This document shows positions 52,881-61,580 of a stretch of 64,000 nucleotides of DNA, piece by piece. Numbering within the stretch: position 1 is the stretch's first letter; each line of letters starts with the position of its first letter. The translations under genes and the position numbers were made by a program. The stretch comes from Advenella sp. S44 (GTDB lineage: Bacteria > Pseudomonadota > Gammaproteobacteria > Burkholderiales > Burkholderiaceae_B), in the NCBI RefSeq assembly GCF_002810445.1, contig NZ_NEXS01000003.1, positions 186,001 through 250,000 of the forward strand, given 5' to 3'. The notes below the pieces were generated by a model. That model was not told where the DNA came from. It saw only the letters and a program-made list of their open reading frames with translations, and made no database searches.

Positions 52881-54128
52881 TTAACCGAAACGACTCAGCG
52901 CAAATGGCGCCAGTTCTGTTGCACTTGTCTGGCCTGCCATCGCGCGGGCTAGCAGCGTGCCCGTGTTGACAGAGCCGGTCAGTCCCAGATGCCCGTGTCC
53001 AAAACCGGTCCATAATCCCGGCATACCGGCGACGGGACCGATGACGGGTAACGAGTCGGGCATGCAAGGCCGATGCCCCATCCACGTGGTAAAGCCGCTG
53101 GTATCCAGATTGTCCAGGCCGGCCAGTGCATGTGTTTTGAGCAGCAGGGCCCGTTGCGTATTCATGGGCTTGCGCGTGCCGCCAAATTCGACGGTGCCGG
53201 CTACCCGCAACTGACCCTGCATCGGATTCATGAAAACTTTCCGGTCTGCCAGTACCACAACGCGCGACAGATTAACGCCCGGGTTGGGCGCCTGCAGGTG
53301 ATAGCCACGCTGGCTTTCCAGCGGAACTCGCAGGTTCAGTGTTGCCAGCAGGTCGCCAGAGCCCATGCCCGCGCATACCACCACATGATCGGCCTGCCAG
53401 GATTGTTCATGGCCGTGTACATGCCAATTGTCATTGTCACGACGCAGTCCGCTGATTCCTGCAGTGACGAATGTCACGCCAAGTTCGGTATTGGCTGTGA
53501 CCAGTGCTTGTGAATACTGAAACGGGTCGCTGACCCAGCCGTCATTGGGCAGAAACCAGCCGCTGCAATAGCGGCCACTGATTGCCGGCTCTAATTCGGC
53601 AATTGCCGAGCGGCCCATCGAGTGCATCTCCAGACCGAACTCGGCCCGAAGCTGCCACGATGCCTTGTCCTTGTCACGCTCATTGTCATTCGGATATAAA
53701 TGCAATTGCCCGGTGCTCTTGATCAGGTGGGCGCAGCCGATCTGCCGGGCCAGCTCCTGATGGTTGCGTACTGAACCGGTGAGCAACTGGTGCAGCGCGA
53801 CGGCGATCTGCTGAACGCGTTGCGGCCTGGATGCAGCAATGAAGCGCAGAAACCACGGCATGGCCGACAACAGATAGCCTGGTGGAACATGCAGCGCACT
53901 CGTGCTGTCAAGTAACATGGACGCCGCCTGCCGCAAGACGCCAGGCATGGCCAGTGGCGCTATCGAGCCTTCAGACAGTGCGCCGGCATTGCCGAAAGAG
54001 CATTGCGATCCCGGGTTCTGTGCGTCAAAAATCGTGACCTGCCAGCCCGCCTTGGCAAGGGAATGTGCTGTACACAAGCCGACAATACCGGCGCCGATAA
54101 TTGCAACTGAGTTATTTTTCCTGGACAT
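52881..54128 (-). CDS. FAD-dependent D-amino acid dehydrogenase (DadA-like)
   Basis: The 415-residue DAO-family flavoprotein has an FAD motif at its N-terminus (VAIIGAGIVGLCTAHSLAKAG), then SQCSFGNAGALSEGSIAPLA and, near the end, WMGHRPCMPDSLPVIGP and FGHGHLGLTGSVNTG. The pattern is that of D-amino acid dehydrogenases, which oxidise D-amino acids to 2-oxo acids and feed electrons to the respiratory chain. The ATG at 54128 is chosen because the FAD motif follows directly; 54164 is possible. Confidence 0.85.
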   Translation of the reverse strand: MSRKNNSVAIIGAGIVGLCTAHSLAKAGWQVTIFDAQNPGSQCSFGNAGALSEGSIAPLAMPGVLRQAASMLLDSTSALHVPPGYLLSAMPWFLRFIAASRPQRVQQIAVALHQLLTGSVRNHQELARQIGCAHLIKSTGQLHLYPNDNERDKDKASWQLRAEFGLEMHSMGRSAIAELEPAISGRYCSGWFLPNDGWVSDPFQYSQALVTANTELGVTFVTAGISGLRRDNDNWHVHGHEQSWQADHVVVCAGMGSGDLLATLNLRVPLESQRGYHLQAPNPGVNLSRVVVLADRKVFMNPMQGQLRVAGTVEFGGTRKPMNTQRALLLKTHALAGLDNLDTSGFTTWMGHRPCMPDSLPVIGPVAGMPGLWTGFGHGHLGLTGSVNTGTLLARAMAGQTSATELAPFALSRFG

Positions 54129-54260
54129 GGATGATTCTCGATATGGCTTGTTGATAGGCTGCATTGTACTGGCTCAAACCCGGGTAGAATATGCTGATTG
54201 ATATAAACCGATAGGAACACCACCCATTGCCCGGCAGACCCATGATGAAACAGGAGTAAT

Positions 54261-55232
54261 ATGCAGACTTTGCCCACTTATGACGACGTAGTTGCCGCAG
54301 CAGAAAGAATCAAGGGCTACGCGCATCGTACGCCGGTGCTGCGTTCCAGGACCATAGATGCGCAGCTGGGCGCCAGCCTGTATTTCAAGTGTGAAAACCT
54401 TCAGCGCATAGGCGCATTCAAGTTCCGTGGCGCCTTCAACGCGATCGCGGCACTGGACAGTGCACACCGGCGCGCTGGTGTGATCGCGTTTTCTTCGGGC
54501 AACCACGCACAAGGGGTGGCGCTGGCCGCCTCACTGCTCAAGGTCAAGGCCACGATCGTGATGCCGCTGGATGCGCCGGCCGCCAAGCTGGCAGCCACGC
54601 GCAGCTATGGCGCACAGATCGTGCAATATGATCGCTACACGGAAGATCGCGCCGCCATCACTAAGGCATTGGCCCAGGAACACGGCTATACTCTTATCCC
54701 GCCCTACGATCACCCCGATGTCATCGCCGGGCAGGGTACGGCCACCATGGAGTTGATGCAAGAGACGGGCCCACTGGACCTGCTCTTTGTCTGTCTGGGC
54801 GGTGGCGGATTACTGTCGGGCTCGGCCCTCGCAGCACGAGCCCTTGCTCCGCAATGCCGGATCTATGGTGTAGAGCCCGAGGCCGGCAACGACGGACAGC
54901 TGTCCCTGCGCGCCGGGCATATCGTACATATCGATATGCCCAAGACAATAGCCGATGGTGCGCAGACACAGTTTTTGGGTAACTACACTTTTCCTATCAT
55001 TGCCCGCGAGGTTGCCGATATTTTGACTGTCACCGACCAGCAATTGGTCCAGGCCATGCGCTTTTATGCCGAGCGCATGAAAATACTGGTGGAGCCTACG
55101 GGGTGCCTGTCGCTGGCCGGCGCCAGCAGTGTCAAAGACCTGTTGCAAGGTAAGCGTGTCGGCATCATTATCAGCGGCGGTAATGTTGATCTGGCCAATT
55201 TTTGCGCTTTGCTGGGTGCCGATACTCAGTGA
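54261..55232 (+). CDS. Threonine/serine dehydratase or racemase family PLP enzyme
   Basis: The 323-residue fold-type II PLP enzyme has K54 in GAFKFRGAFNAI, SSGNHAQGVALAA and the phosphate loop GGGGLLSGS. There is no ACT domain, unlike ilvA at 12.3 kb. Enzymes of this size include catabolic threonine dehydratase, serine racemase and threo-3-hydroxyaspartate ammonia-lyase. Divergence from a D-amino acid dehydrogenase favours a catabolic or hydroxyaspartate-type role. Its stop overlaps the MFS gene start. Confidence 0.85.
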   Translation: MQTLPTYDDVVAAAERIKGYAHRTPVLRSRTIDAQLGASLYFKCENLQRIGAFKFRGAFNAIAALDSAHRRAGVIAFSSGNHAQGVALAASLLKVKATIVMPLDAPAAKLAATRSYGAQIVQYDRYTEDRAAITKALAQEHGYTLIPPYDHPDVIAGQGTATMELMQETGPLDLLFVCLGGGGLLSGSALAARALAPQCRIYGVEPEAGNDGQLSLRAGHIVHIDMPKTIADGAQTQFLGNYTFPIIAREVADILTVTDQQLVQAMRFYAERMKILVEPTGCLSLAGASSVKDLLQGKRVGIIISGGNVDLANFCALLGADTQ

Positions 55233-56548
55233 CCAAATCAGCAAACTGGCCGATGTTGATGGCAGGACTTTGCGCCAGCCTGGTAGGCATCGGGCTGGCG
55301 CGCTTTGCGTACACGCCGCTGTTGCCGGCCATTATCAATGCACAGTGGTTTGCGGCTTCCACAGCCGCTTACCTGGGCGCGGCCAATCTTGCCGGGTATC
55401 TTGTAGGTGCGTTGCTGGGCGCCGGCATTGCGCGGTACATTGGAACCCGCGCTGCCTTGCGCCTCATGATGCTGCTGGCGACGCTGGCGTTTTTTGCCTG
55501 CGCCATGCCGATATCATTTGTTTGGTTTTTCCTTTGGCGTTTTTTGTCGGGCGTCTCTGGTGGCGCACTGATGGTGCTTGCTGCCACTGCAATCCTGCCC
55601 TATATCCAGCCGTCGCGTCGCGGACTGGCCAGCGGCGTGATCTTTACGGGCGTGGGATTGGGTGTCGCGGCATCGGGTACGCTGATGCCAATGCTGTTGC
55701 AACTGGGATTGACCCAAACCTGGCTCGGACTGGGGCTGCTGTCTTTTCTTTTGACTGTGCTGGCCTGGCCCGGTTGGCCCCAAGACCTGCCGACATCACA
55801 GTTTGCTTCCGAGAATCCATTCATGTCTGAGGCGGCCACAACGCACAATCTTATTGCCGCTGCTGCCGCGCAACGAACCGCAGTTCAGGCTACCGTAAAG
55901 GCAGAAGACAAGGCCAACGGCGCAGATCCTCGAATGACGATGCAAACCCCGCCATTGCGCGCGCCGTCTACGGGTACCGGTAGTCGAGCCCTGCCCGTGC
56001 TCTATCTTGTCTACGGCCTGAATGCGGTGGGATTAGTGGCGCATATGGTGTTTCTGGTCGATTATGTCGCACGCGGATTGGGCTGGGGCGTCAATACAGG
56101 ATCCTTGTTTTGGGTTATTTATGGTCTGGGTGCGATGGCTGGCCCCCTGTGCAGCGGCGCCGCGGCCGATCGCATTGGCTACGCGCCGGTCCTGCGTTGG
56201 GCACTGCTGCTGCAGTTGCTCATGGTGTGTCTTCCCGTTGTCAGCACATCGCCCATCCTGCTCGGTATCTCCAGCTTTGTAGTGGGTGCGTTCACGCCAG
56301 GTATCGTACCGCTTGTTTTGGGGCGCTTGCGCGAGATGCTGCCACATTCGCCAGCTGATCAGAGAGTGGCCTGGAGCAGGGCCACAACCGCTTTTGCGCT
56401 AATGCAGGCGGCCGCCGCCTATGCAATGTCATTCGTGTTTGCCCGTTCCAACGGACAGTATCCGCTGCTTTTTATGCTGGCGGCGCTGGCGCTTGCTATT
56501 GCATTTATCCTGCTCCTGCTGGTTCCTGGCAACAAGCCCCGCGCCTGA
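55229..56548 (+). CDS. YbfB/YjiJ family MFS transporter
   Basis: The 439-residue membrane protein begins near GTG 55229 (MTKSANWPMLMAGL), with the family motif GIGLARFAYTPLLPAI. It has 12 predicted helices in two halves, joined by a long Ala/Thr-rich cytoplasmic loop (about 195-260). Substrates in this family are unknown. The GTGA overlap with the dehydratase gene implies co-translation, so it probably moves the substrate or product of that enzyme. Confidence 0.85.
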   Translation: MTKSANWPMLMAGLCASLVGIGLARFAYTPLLPAIINAQWFAASTAAYLGAANLAGYLVGALLGAGIARYIGTRAALRLMMLLATLAFFACAMPISFVWFFLWRFLSGVSGGALMVLAATAILPYIQPSRRGLASGVIFTGVGLGVAASGTLMPMLLQLGLTQTWLGLGLLSFLLTVLAWPGWPQDLPTSQFASENPFMSEAATTHNLIAAAAAQRTAVQATVKAEDKANGADPRMTMQTPPLRAPSTGTGSRALPVLYLVYGLNAVGLVAHMVFLVDYVARGLGWGVNTGSLFWVIYGLGAMAGPLCSGAAADRIGYAPVLRWALLLQLLMVCLPVVSTSPILLGISSFVVGAFTPGIVPLVLGRLREMLPHSPADQRVAWSRATTAFALMQAAAAYAMSFVFARSNGQYPLLFMLAALALAIAFILLLLVPGNKPRA

Positions 56549-56758
56549 AAGCGGGTCTTTTGACCATGCGCTAGCCTACGCCGCCTCGAGCACAAAACCT
56601 GCACCGAGCGAATAGGCATGCATTGGCACGGATGGTGTCAGCGCCCAGCGTGGTCCCGCTCCCATTTTCATCCGCAACGGGTGCGACGGGCGCCCGTTCT
56701 AACGCGCATGCACTTTCGTTTTGCCGACGCGCCTGTTACATCTTTTTGGTGGCATCAA

Positions 56759-56772
56759 CTTGTCTAGCAAAT
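56759..56772. promoter_or_regulatory. possible PhnF site 1
   Basis: CTTGTCTAGCAAAT shares its first nine bases with the perfect palindrome CTTGTCTAGACAAG found in phnF. Its right arm is degenerate. Confidence 0.45.
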
Positions 56773-56845
56773 GCCAGCAGTCTTTTTGGCAAACATGCCA
56801 AATCCTTGATTAATTATAAAAATAATCTTGTGCCGGGGACTTGCG

Positions 56846-56859
56846 CATGTCTAGTAAAT
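56846..56859. promoter_or_regulatory. possible PhnF site 2
   Basis: CATGTCTAGTAAAT shares TGTCTAG and the trailing AAAT with site 1, 87 bases upstream of it. It lies about 200 bases before the phnC start. Confidence 0.45.
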
Positions 56860-57059
56860 CAGCATGCAAATAGCACAACTGTAATATCTTTGTAAGATGA
56901 CATTAACTTGGGTGTCACACAGTTTCCTTAACATGGCGGCACTTGAACAATAGCGGCGATGCATAGCAGGCAGGCTGCGACCTGCTCATAACTGCTACTT
57001 GCACTCGCGCTTTTTATTACGGTGCGGATCAGGTAACCGCAAATATAGAAAGGAATACC

Positions 57060-57905
57060 ATGACACATGCAATCCGGGTTCAGAATCTGAACAAGACATT
57101 CGGCACAAGGCAAGTTTTGCACAACCTGGAACTGGATGTGCCGCCGGGCGCCATGGTGGCATTGATTGGCGCCTCCGGTTCTGGCAAGTCCACTTTATTG
57201 CGCCATCTGGCTGGCCTGGCCATCGGTGATCGCCAGGCGGGAGGTGACATACAAATGCTGGGCCGGCAGATGCAGAAGGATGGAATGCTCAACAGCAACG
57301 TTCGCCGCCTGCGCTCGGACATTGGTTATATTTTCCAGCAGTTCAACCTGGTAGGGCGGCTGTCGGTGGTAAAAAATGTGCTGCTGGGCAGCCTGGGACG
57401 CATGTCGCGCGTACGCGGGGCCCTGGGCCTGTTCAACAAGGAAGAAATCAATAATGCGTTGCAGGCACTGGAGCGGGTGGGCCTGTTGGAGTATGCCTAT
57501 CGCCGCGCATCGACGCTATCGGGCGGCCAGCAGCAACGCGTTGCCATCGCCCGTGCCTTGTGTCAGAAGGCAGAAATTATCCTGGCCGATGAGCCCATTG
57601 CCTCGCTGGATCCGGAATCGGCGCGCAAGGTCATGGAAACTCTGGCCGATATCAATAAGCGTGACGGCAAAACGATCATTGTCACGCTGCATCAGGTTGA
57701 CTACGCAGTGAAATACTGTCGTCACGCAGTCGCGCTCAAAAGCGGCAAAAAGTTTTTCGACGGCCCGATCGCCGGCCTGAGCAATGGTTTTCTGAGCGAG
57801 CTGTATGGCTCGGAAATCGGTACGGCACTTCTGTTCGGCGAACAGGAGGCACCCCAGCCAACACCCGCCAGAGACCCGGCACGCCTGGTTCTGGCAGCAG
57901 CTTAA
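57060..57905 (+). CDS. phnC: Phosphonate ABC transporter ATP-binding protein PhnC
   Basis: The 281-residue ATPase has Walker [10 protein letters not shown] (near residue 38), signature [15 protein letters not shown] and Walker [16 protein letters not shown]. The PhnC-specific insert [14 protein letters not shown] lies between them. It energises phosphonate uptake with PhnD and PhnE. AAAGGAA precedes the ATG. It is the first gene of the phn operon. Confidence 0.95.
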   Translation: MTHAIRVQNLNKTFGTRQVLHNLELDVPPGAMVALIGASGSGKSTLLRHLAGLAIGDRQAGGDIQMLGRQMQKDGMLNSNVRRLRSDIGYIFQQFNLVGRLSVVKNVLLGSLGRMSRVRGALGLFNKEEINNALQALERVGLLEYAYRRASTLSGGQQQRVAIARALCQKAEIILADEPIASLDPESARKVMETLADINKRDGKTIIVTLHQVDYAVKYCRHAVALKSGKKFFDGPIAGLSNGFLSELYGSEIGTALLFGEQEAPQPTPARDPARLVLAAA

Positions 57906-57928
57906 ACCTTATTTCATTAGGAATTTTC

Positions 57929-58924
57929 ATGTTCAATTCGATCATTCGCCGTGTCGGCGTTTCCCTGTTTGCACTGGGTATGGGGGCGGCTGCAGTTCAG
58001 GCCCAGGAATCCAGGGAACTTAATTTCGGCATTATCTCTACGGAATCTTCCCAGAACCTGAAAACCGTATGGGAACCGTTTCTGGCCGATCTTTCCAATA
58101 AAACCGGCTACAAAATCAAGGCTTTCTTTGCGCCTGACTATGCCGGCATCATCCAAGGCATGCGCTTTGATAAAGTCGATATTGCGTGGTACGGCAACAA
58201 ATCGGCCATCGAAGCCGTGGATCGGGCCAATGGTGAGGTGATATATCAAACCGTTGATAAAGACGGCAAACCTGGCTACTGGAGTCTGCTGGTTGCCCAC
58301 AAAGACAGCAAAATCAATTCGGTCCAGGACATGCTGGACAATGCCAAGACGCTCAATTTCAGCAATGGCGATCCGAACTCCACATCCGGTTACCTGGTGC
58401 CAGGCTACTATGTGTTCGCAGAAAATAATGTGGACGCCAACAAGATTTTCAAGCGCGCGGTCAATGGCAGTCATGAAGTGAATGCTTTGTCTGTTGCCAA
58501 CAAACAGGTCGATGTGGCTACCTTCAATACCGAAGGGCTGGAGCGTTTGAACCAGACCAGTCCCGATAAAGCCGCGTTGCTCAAGGTGATCTGGAAGTCT
58601 CCGCTGATTCCGGCCGATCCTATCGTATGGCGTAAAAATCTGCCGGATGATGTCAAGGCCAAGCTCAAGGCGTTTTTTGATAGCTATGGCGACAAGCCCG
58701 AAGAGCTCAAAGTGCTCAATGCACTGGCGTGGGGCAAGTTCAAGCCTTCGAGCAACGACCAGTTGCTGCCTATCCGCCAATTGGAACTGTTCAAAAAACG
58801 TTCGCAAATTGCCGGTGACAGCAAACTGGGTGAGCAGGATCGCAAAAAACAGATCGCCAGCCTGGATGAAGAACTGAGCAAGATCTCGGCCCGCCTCAAA
58901 GAGATCGAAGGCAAAAACTCGTAA
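57929..58924 (+). CDS. phnD: Phosphonate ABC transporter substrate-binding protein PhnD
   Basis: The 331-residue exported protein has a signal peptide ending VQAQ (residue 27) and the PhnD pattern LNFGIISTESSQNLKTVWEP, with KVDIAWYGNKSAIEAVDRA lining the phosphonate pocket. It binds 2-aminoethylphosphonate and similar compounds in the periplasm. The C-terminal 40 residues are Lys/Glu-rich and may form a coiled coil. Confidence 0.95.
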   Translation: MFNSIIRRVGVSLFALGMGAAAVQAQESRELNFGIISTESSQNLKTVWEPFLADLSNKTGYKIKAFFAPDYAGIIQGMRFDKVDIAWYGNKSAIEAVDRANGEVIYQTVDKDGKPGYWSLLVAHKDSKINSVQDMLDNAKTLNFSNGDPNSTSGYLVPGYYVFAENNVDANKIFKRAVNGSHEVNALSVANKQVDVATFNTEGLERLNQTSPDKAALLKVIWKSPLIPADPIVWRKNLPDDVKAKLKAFFDSYGDKPEELKVLNALAWGKFKPSSNDQLLPIRQLELFKKRSQIAGDSKLGEQDRKKQIASLDEELSKISARLKEIEGKNS

Positions 58925-58978
58925 TTGGCTTGATCACGATGGTGGCCTGCGCCTGTCGCGGGCTGCCATAAACCGGAA

Positions 58979-59791
58979 ATGAATATGTCAGTACTTACGA
59001 CTCGCCCGATACCTGCCGCCGCGCCCGCGCAGCCGCCGCGCATGACATGGGCGAAAATGCTCGGATGGGGGTTCTGTCTGCTGTTTCTGGCCTGGGCCTG
59101 GAAAGGCGCTGAAATGAACCCCGTGCTGTTGTGGACAGACGCGGGCAACATGGCCACGTTTGCCGCCGACTTTGTTCCGCCGGATTTCTCTGAATGGCGT
59201 ATGTACCTGAAGGAAATGCTGGTCACCATCCAGATCGCCGTCTGGGGCACCGTACTGGCCATTATTGTTGGTATTCCACTTGGCATACTGTCATCGTCCA
59301 ATCTGGTGCCATGGTGGATCTGCCAGCCGGTGCGACGCCTGATGGATGCCTTGCGATCCATCAATGAAATGGTGTTTGCCATGTTGTTTGTGGTGGCGGT
59401 TGGGCTTGGACCCTTTGCTGGCACCCTGGCGCTATTTCTTGGCACGACAGGCGTGCTGGCCAAGCTGTTTGCTGAGGCAGTGGAAGCGATCGATCCCGGC
59501 CCGGTGGAAGGGGTCAGGGCCACTGGCGCCAGCGCTTTGCAGGAAGTGATTTTTGGAGTGATCCCCCAGGTTATGCCGCTGTGGGTGTCATACGCGCTGT
59601 ACCGGTTTGAGTCGAACGTACGCTCGGCTACCGTGGTTGGCATGGTTGGCGCCGGCGGCATTGGTGTGTTATTGTGGGAAGCAATCCGGGGCTTCGCCTT
59701 CGGACAGACTGCAGCCATTTTGCTCATCATTATCGTGTGTGTGAGTGTGATCGACGTGGTGTCGCAGCGACTCAGAAAATTCTTCGTATGA
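58979..59791 (+). CDS. phnE: Phosphonate ABC transporter permease PhnE
   Basis: The 270-residue membrane protein has an N-terminal proline-rich leader, about six helices and the family segment [20 protein letters not shown]. Its EAA-like loop is [20 protein letters not shown]. It completes the phosphonate importer. A second start lies two codons downstream. Confidence 0.94.
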   Translation: MNMSVLTTRPIPAAAPAQPPRMTWAKMLGWGFCLLFLAWAWKGAEMNPVLLWTDAGNMATFAADFVPPDFSEWRMYLKEMLVTIQIAVWGTVLAIIVGIPLGILSSSNLVPWWICQPVRRLMDALRSINEMVFAMLFVVAVGLGPFAGTLALFLGTTGVLAKLFAEAVEAIDPGPVEGVRATGASALQEVIFGVIPQVMPLWVSYALYRFESNVRSATVVGMVGAGGIGVLLWEAIRGFAFGQTAAILLIIIVCVSVIDVVSQRLRKFFV

Positions 59792-59821
59792 TGGAACCAG
59801 GCAGGCAACTGCCTTTTTAAA

Positions 59822-60544
59822 ATGATGAACTTGTCTAGACAAGATGAACCGCTCTACCAGACACTGGCTTCGACGATTCGTGCCGAGTTGTCTATGTATA
59901 AGCCGGGTGACCTGTTGCCAGGAGAGTTGCGATTGGCCGAACGCTTTGCCGTTAATCGCCATACCGTGCGGCGGGCGCTGGATCTGCTGGTGCAAGAGGG
60001 AAATATTATCCGCATCAAAGGCAAGGGGACCAAAGTGCTGACCCGCCCGCTGCTGTATCCGGTACAGGCAAAAACGGCATATACCGACCAGTTTTCAGCC
60101 ATGGGGCTTACGGCAAGAGCGCAACTGCTTAAGGTTTATCAACGACCGGCAAACCAGGACGAGCTCACGCAGTTGGCGCTGGCCCCGGGTAGCACAGTAC
60201 TGGAATATCGCACGCTGCGATTCATCGATGACGAGCCCATCAGTGTCATGACGCACTTTTTTTCTGCCGATTACGAAACCCTGCTGCGGGATTACAAGCG
60301 TGATTCCATGCGCCAGTATCTTAAGGATCGCGGCTGTCATTTGCAGCGTGCTTCCAGCGTGATCGGCGCCAGGCTGCCCACCATTGACGAGGCCTCGCGC
60401 CTGTTGATTCCACAATCGGCGCCGGTGCTGACTGTGACCACCCTCTCGAAGAACCAGCACGGTCATCCCGTGGAGTTGACGTTTTCAGTCAGCCGCGCAG
60501 ACCGTTTCCAATATCAGGTAGTTTTAAACGGAGAACACATATGA
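59822..60544 (+). CDS. phnF: Phosphonate metabolism transcriptional regulator PhnF (GntR/HutC type)
   Basis: The 240-residue regulator has a winged HTH (about 10-75; KPGDLLPGELRLAERFAVNR) and a UTRA ligand domain (about 95-235). PhnF represses C-P lyase genes in the absence of phosphonate or phosphate limitation. Its first codons contain a perfect palindrome, so autoregulation is likely. Its stop overlaps phnG by 4 bases. Confidence 0.93.
   Translation: MMNLSRQDEPLYQTLASTIRAELSMYKPGDLLPGELRLAERFAVNRHTVRRALDLLVQEGNIIRIKGKGTKVLTRPLLYPVQAKTAYTDQFSAMGLTARAQLLKVYQRPANQDELTQLALAPGSTVLEYRTLRFIDDEPISVMTHFFSADYETLLRDYKRDSMRQYLKDRGCHLQRASSVIGARLPTIDEASRLLIPQSAPVLTVTTLSKNQHGHPVELTFSVSRADRFQYQVVLNGEHI
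59830..59843. promoter_or_regulatory. perfect palindrome inside the 5' end of phnF
   Basis: CTTGTCTAGACAAG is a perfect 14-bp palindrome covering codons 3-8 of phnF. Form and place fit a GntR/HutC-type operator for PhnF itself. Confidence 0.65.
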
Positions 60545-60990
60545 ATGCGGACTTTGCTCCAACAGAGCGACAACGCTGGATGCAGGTGCTCGCGCGTGCT
60601 GAAGACGCGCTGGCCGGATACGAGTCGCTGCTTGGCGGCGTGCCTTATCAATGTATACGCAAGCCGGAAACCGGCATGGCTATGGTTCGGGGCCGCACTG
60701 GCGGCACCGGACAGGCATTCAACCTGGGCGAGATGACGGTAACGCGTTGCGTGGTGCAATTGCAGGATGGCCGCGCGGGCTACAGCTATATTGCGGGGCG
60801 CAACAAGCGTCATGCGGAACTGGCGGCCCTGGCCGATGCGCTGCTGCTGGGCCAGGAAAAAGCGCAGCTTATGCCATCGCTGATTGAACCCCTGGCGCGC
60901 AGTCAGCAACAGGCGCGTCAGGCCAGGCAGGCACAAGTTGCCGCTTCCAAAGTGGAATTCTTCACCCTTCTCAGAGGAGAAAACGAATGA
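60541..60990 (+). CDS. phnG: C-P lyase complex subunit PhnG
   Basis: The 149-residue protein has the PhnG pattern RQRWMQVLARAEDAL, KPETGMAMVRGRTGGTGQAF and NLGEMTVTRCVVQL. With PhnH and PhnI it attaches phosphonate to ribose-triphosphate by displacing adenine from ATP. It overlaps phnF and phnH by 4 bases each. Confidence 0.94.
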   Translation: MNADFAPTERQRWMQVLARAEDALAGYESLLGGVPYQCIRKPETGMAMVRGRTGGTGQAFNLGEMTVTRCVVQLQDGRAGYSYIAGRNKRHAELAALADALLLGQEKAQLMPSLIEPLARSQQQARQARQAQVAASKVEFFTLLRGENE

Positions 60991-61571
60991 CTGCTCCTGT
61001 TCTGGTTACCGCCTTTGCAGACCCGGTGCTTAACGCGCAGACGAGCTTTCGCGCCGCTCTCAAGACGATGTCCGAGCCTGGCACGATTGCCCGGGCCGAC
61101 TTTGCCGATGCATTGGATGTGATGCATCCGGCCACCTTCTCCCTTGCCTTGACACTGTTTGACGACGACACAAAAGTCTGGCTAAGCCCAAGCGTGGACA
61201 CCCCCATGATCCGCGCCAACCTGGCATTTCATTGCGCCTGCCCGGTGACCGACGACCCGCAACAGGCCGACCTGGCCATCATGGTCGCGAGCGAAGTTGA
61301 TGATCTGGCGCGTTTTCGAACCGGCAGCGATCGCGATCCAGAGCAGTCCTGCACGGTGATTGTTCAGCTCGATAGCCTTGAAGGCGGGCGGCAAGTCGTG
61401 CTCGAGGGGCCAGGCATCGAATCGCAACGGGCCATCAGCCCGTCGTTGTGCGAGCGCTTCTGGTCGGCACGCAATCAGGTGACCGATTTTCCCCGGGGGC
61501 TGGACTTTTTCATGACCAGCCAGCATCAATTGATGGCTTTGCCACGCAGTACCGTGGTCAGCTTCGCATAG
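60987..61571 (+). CDS. phnH: C-P lyase complex subunit PhnH
   Basis: The 194-residue protein has FRAALKTMSEPGTIARAD, ALTLFDDDTKVWLSP and PGIESQRAISPSLCERFWSA, all typical of PhnH. It belongs to the PhnGHIJ core complex. It overlaps phnG and precedes phnI by 9 bases with AGGAG at the start. Confidence 0.94.
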   Translation: MTAPVLVTAFADPVLNAQTSFRAALKTMSEPGTIARADFADALDVMHPATFSLALTLFDDDTKVWLSPSVDTPMIRANLAFHCACPVTDDPQQADLAIMVASEVDDLARFRTGSDRDPEQSCTVIVQLDSLEGGRQVVLEGPGIESQRAISPSLCERFWSARNQVTDFPRGLDFFMTSQHQLMALPRSTVVSFA

Positions 61572-61580
61572 GAGAATACG

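Larger units (their letters stand above)
56549..57059. other. regulatory region upstream of the phn operon
   Basis: These 511 bases hold no gene I can support. They become AT-rich from about 56780. GCATGCA occurs three times (56616, 56706, 56862). Two TGTCTAG-containing sites related to the phnF palindrome occur at 56759-56772 and 56846-56859. TGACA (56898-56902) and TGTCA (56913-56917) form an inverted pair. The promoter of phnC must lie here. Confidence 0.5.

Noticed and set aside
56898-56917. Possible Pho box upstream of phnC (TGACA and TGTCA)
   Set aside because: It is only an inverted pair with the wrong arrangement; no direct CTGTCAT-type repeat is present.
58684-59808. A 374-codon minus-strand open frame opposite phnD-phnE
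   Set aside because: It is antisense to two clear phn genes, with Ser/Thr/Pro-rich low-complexity translation and no family pattern.
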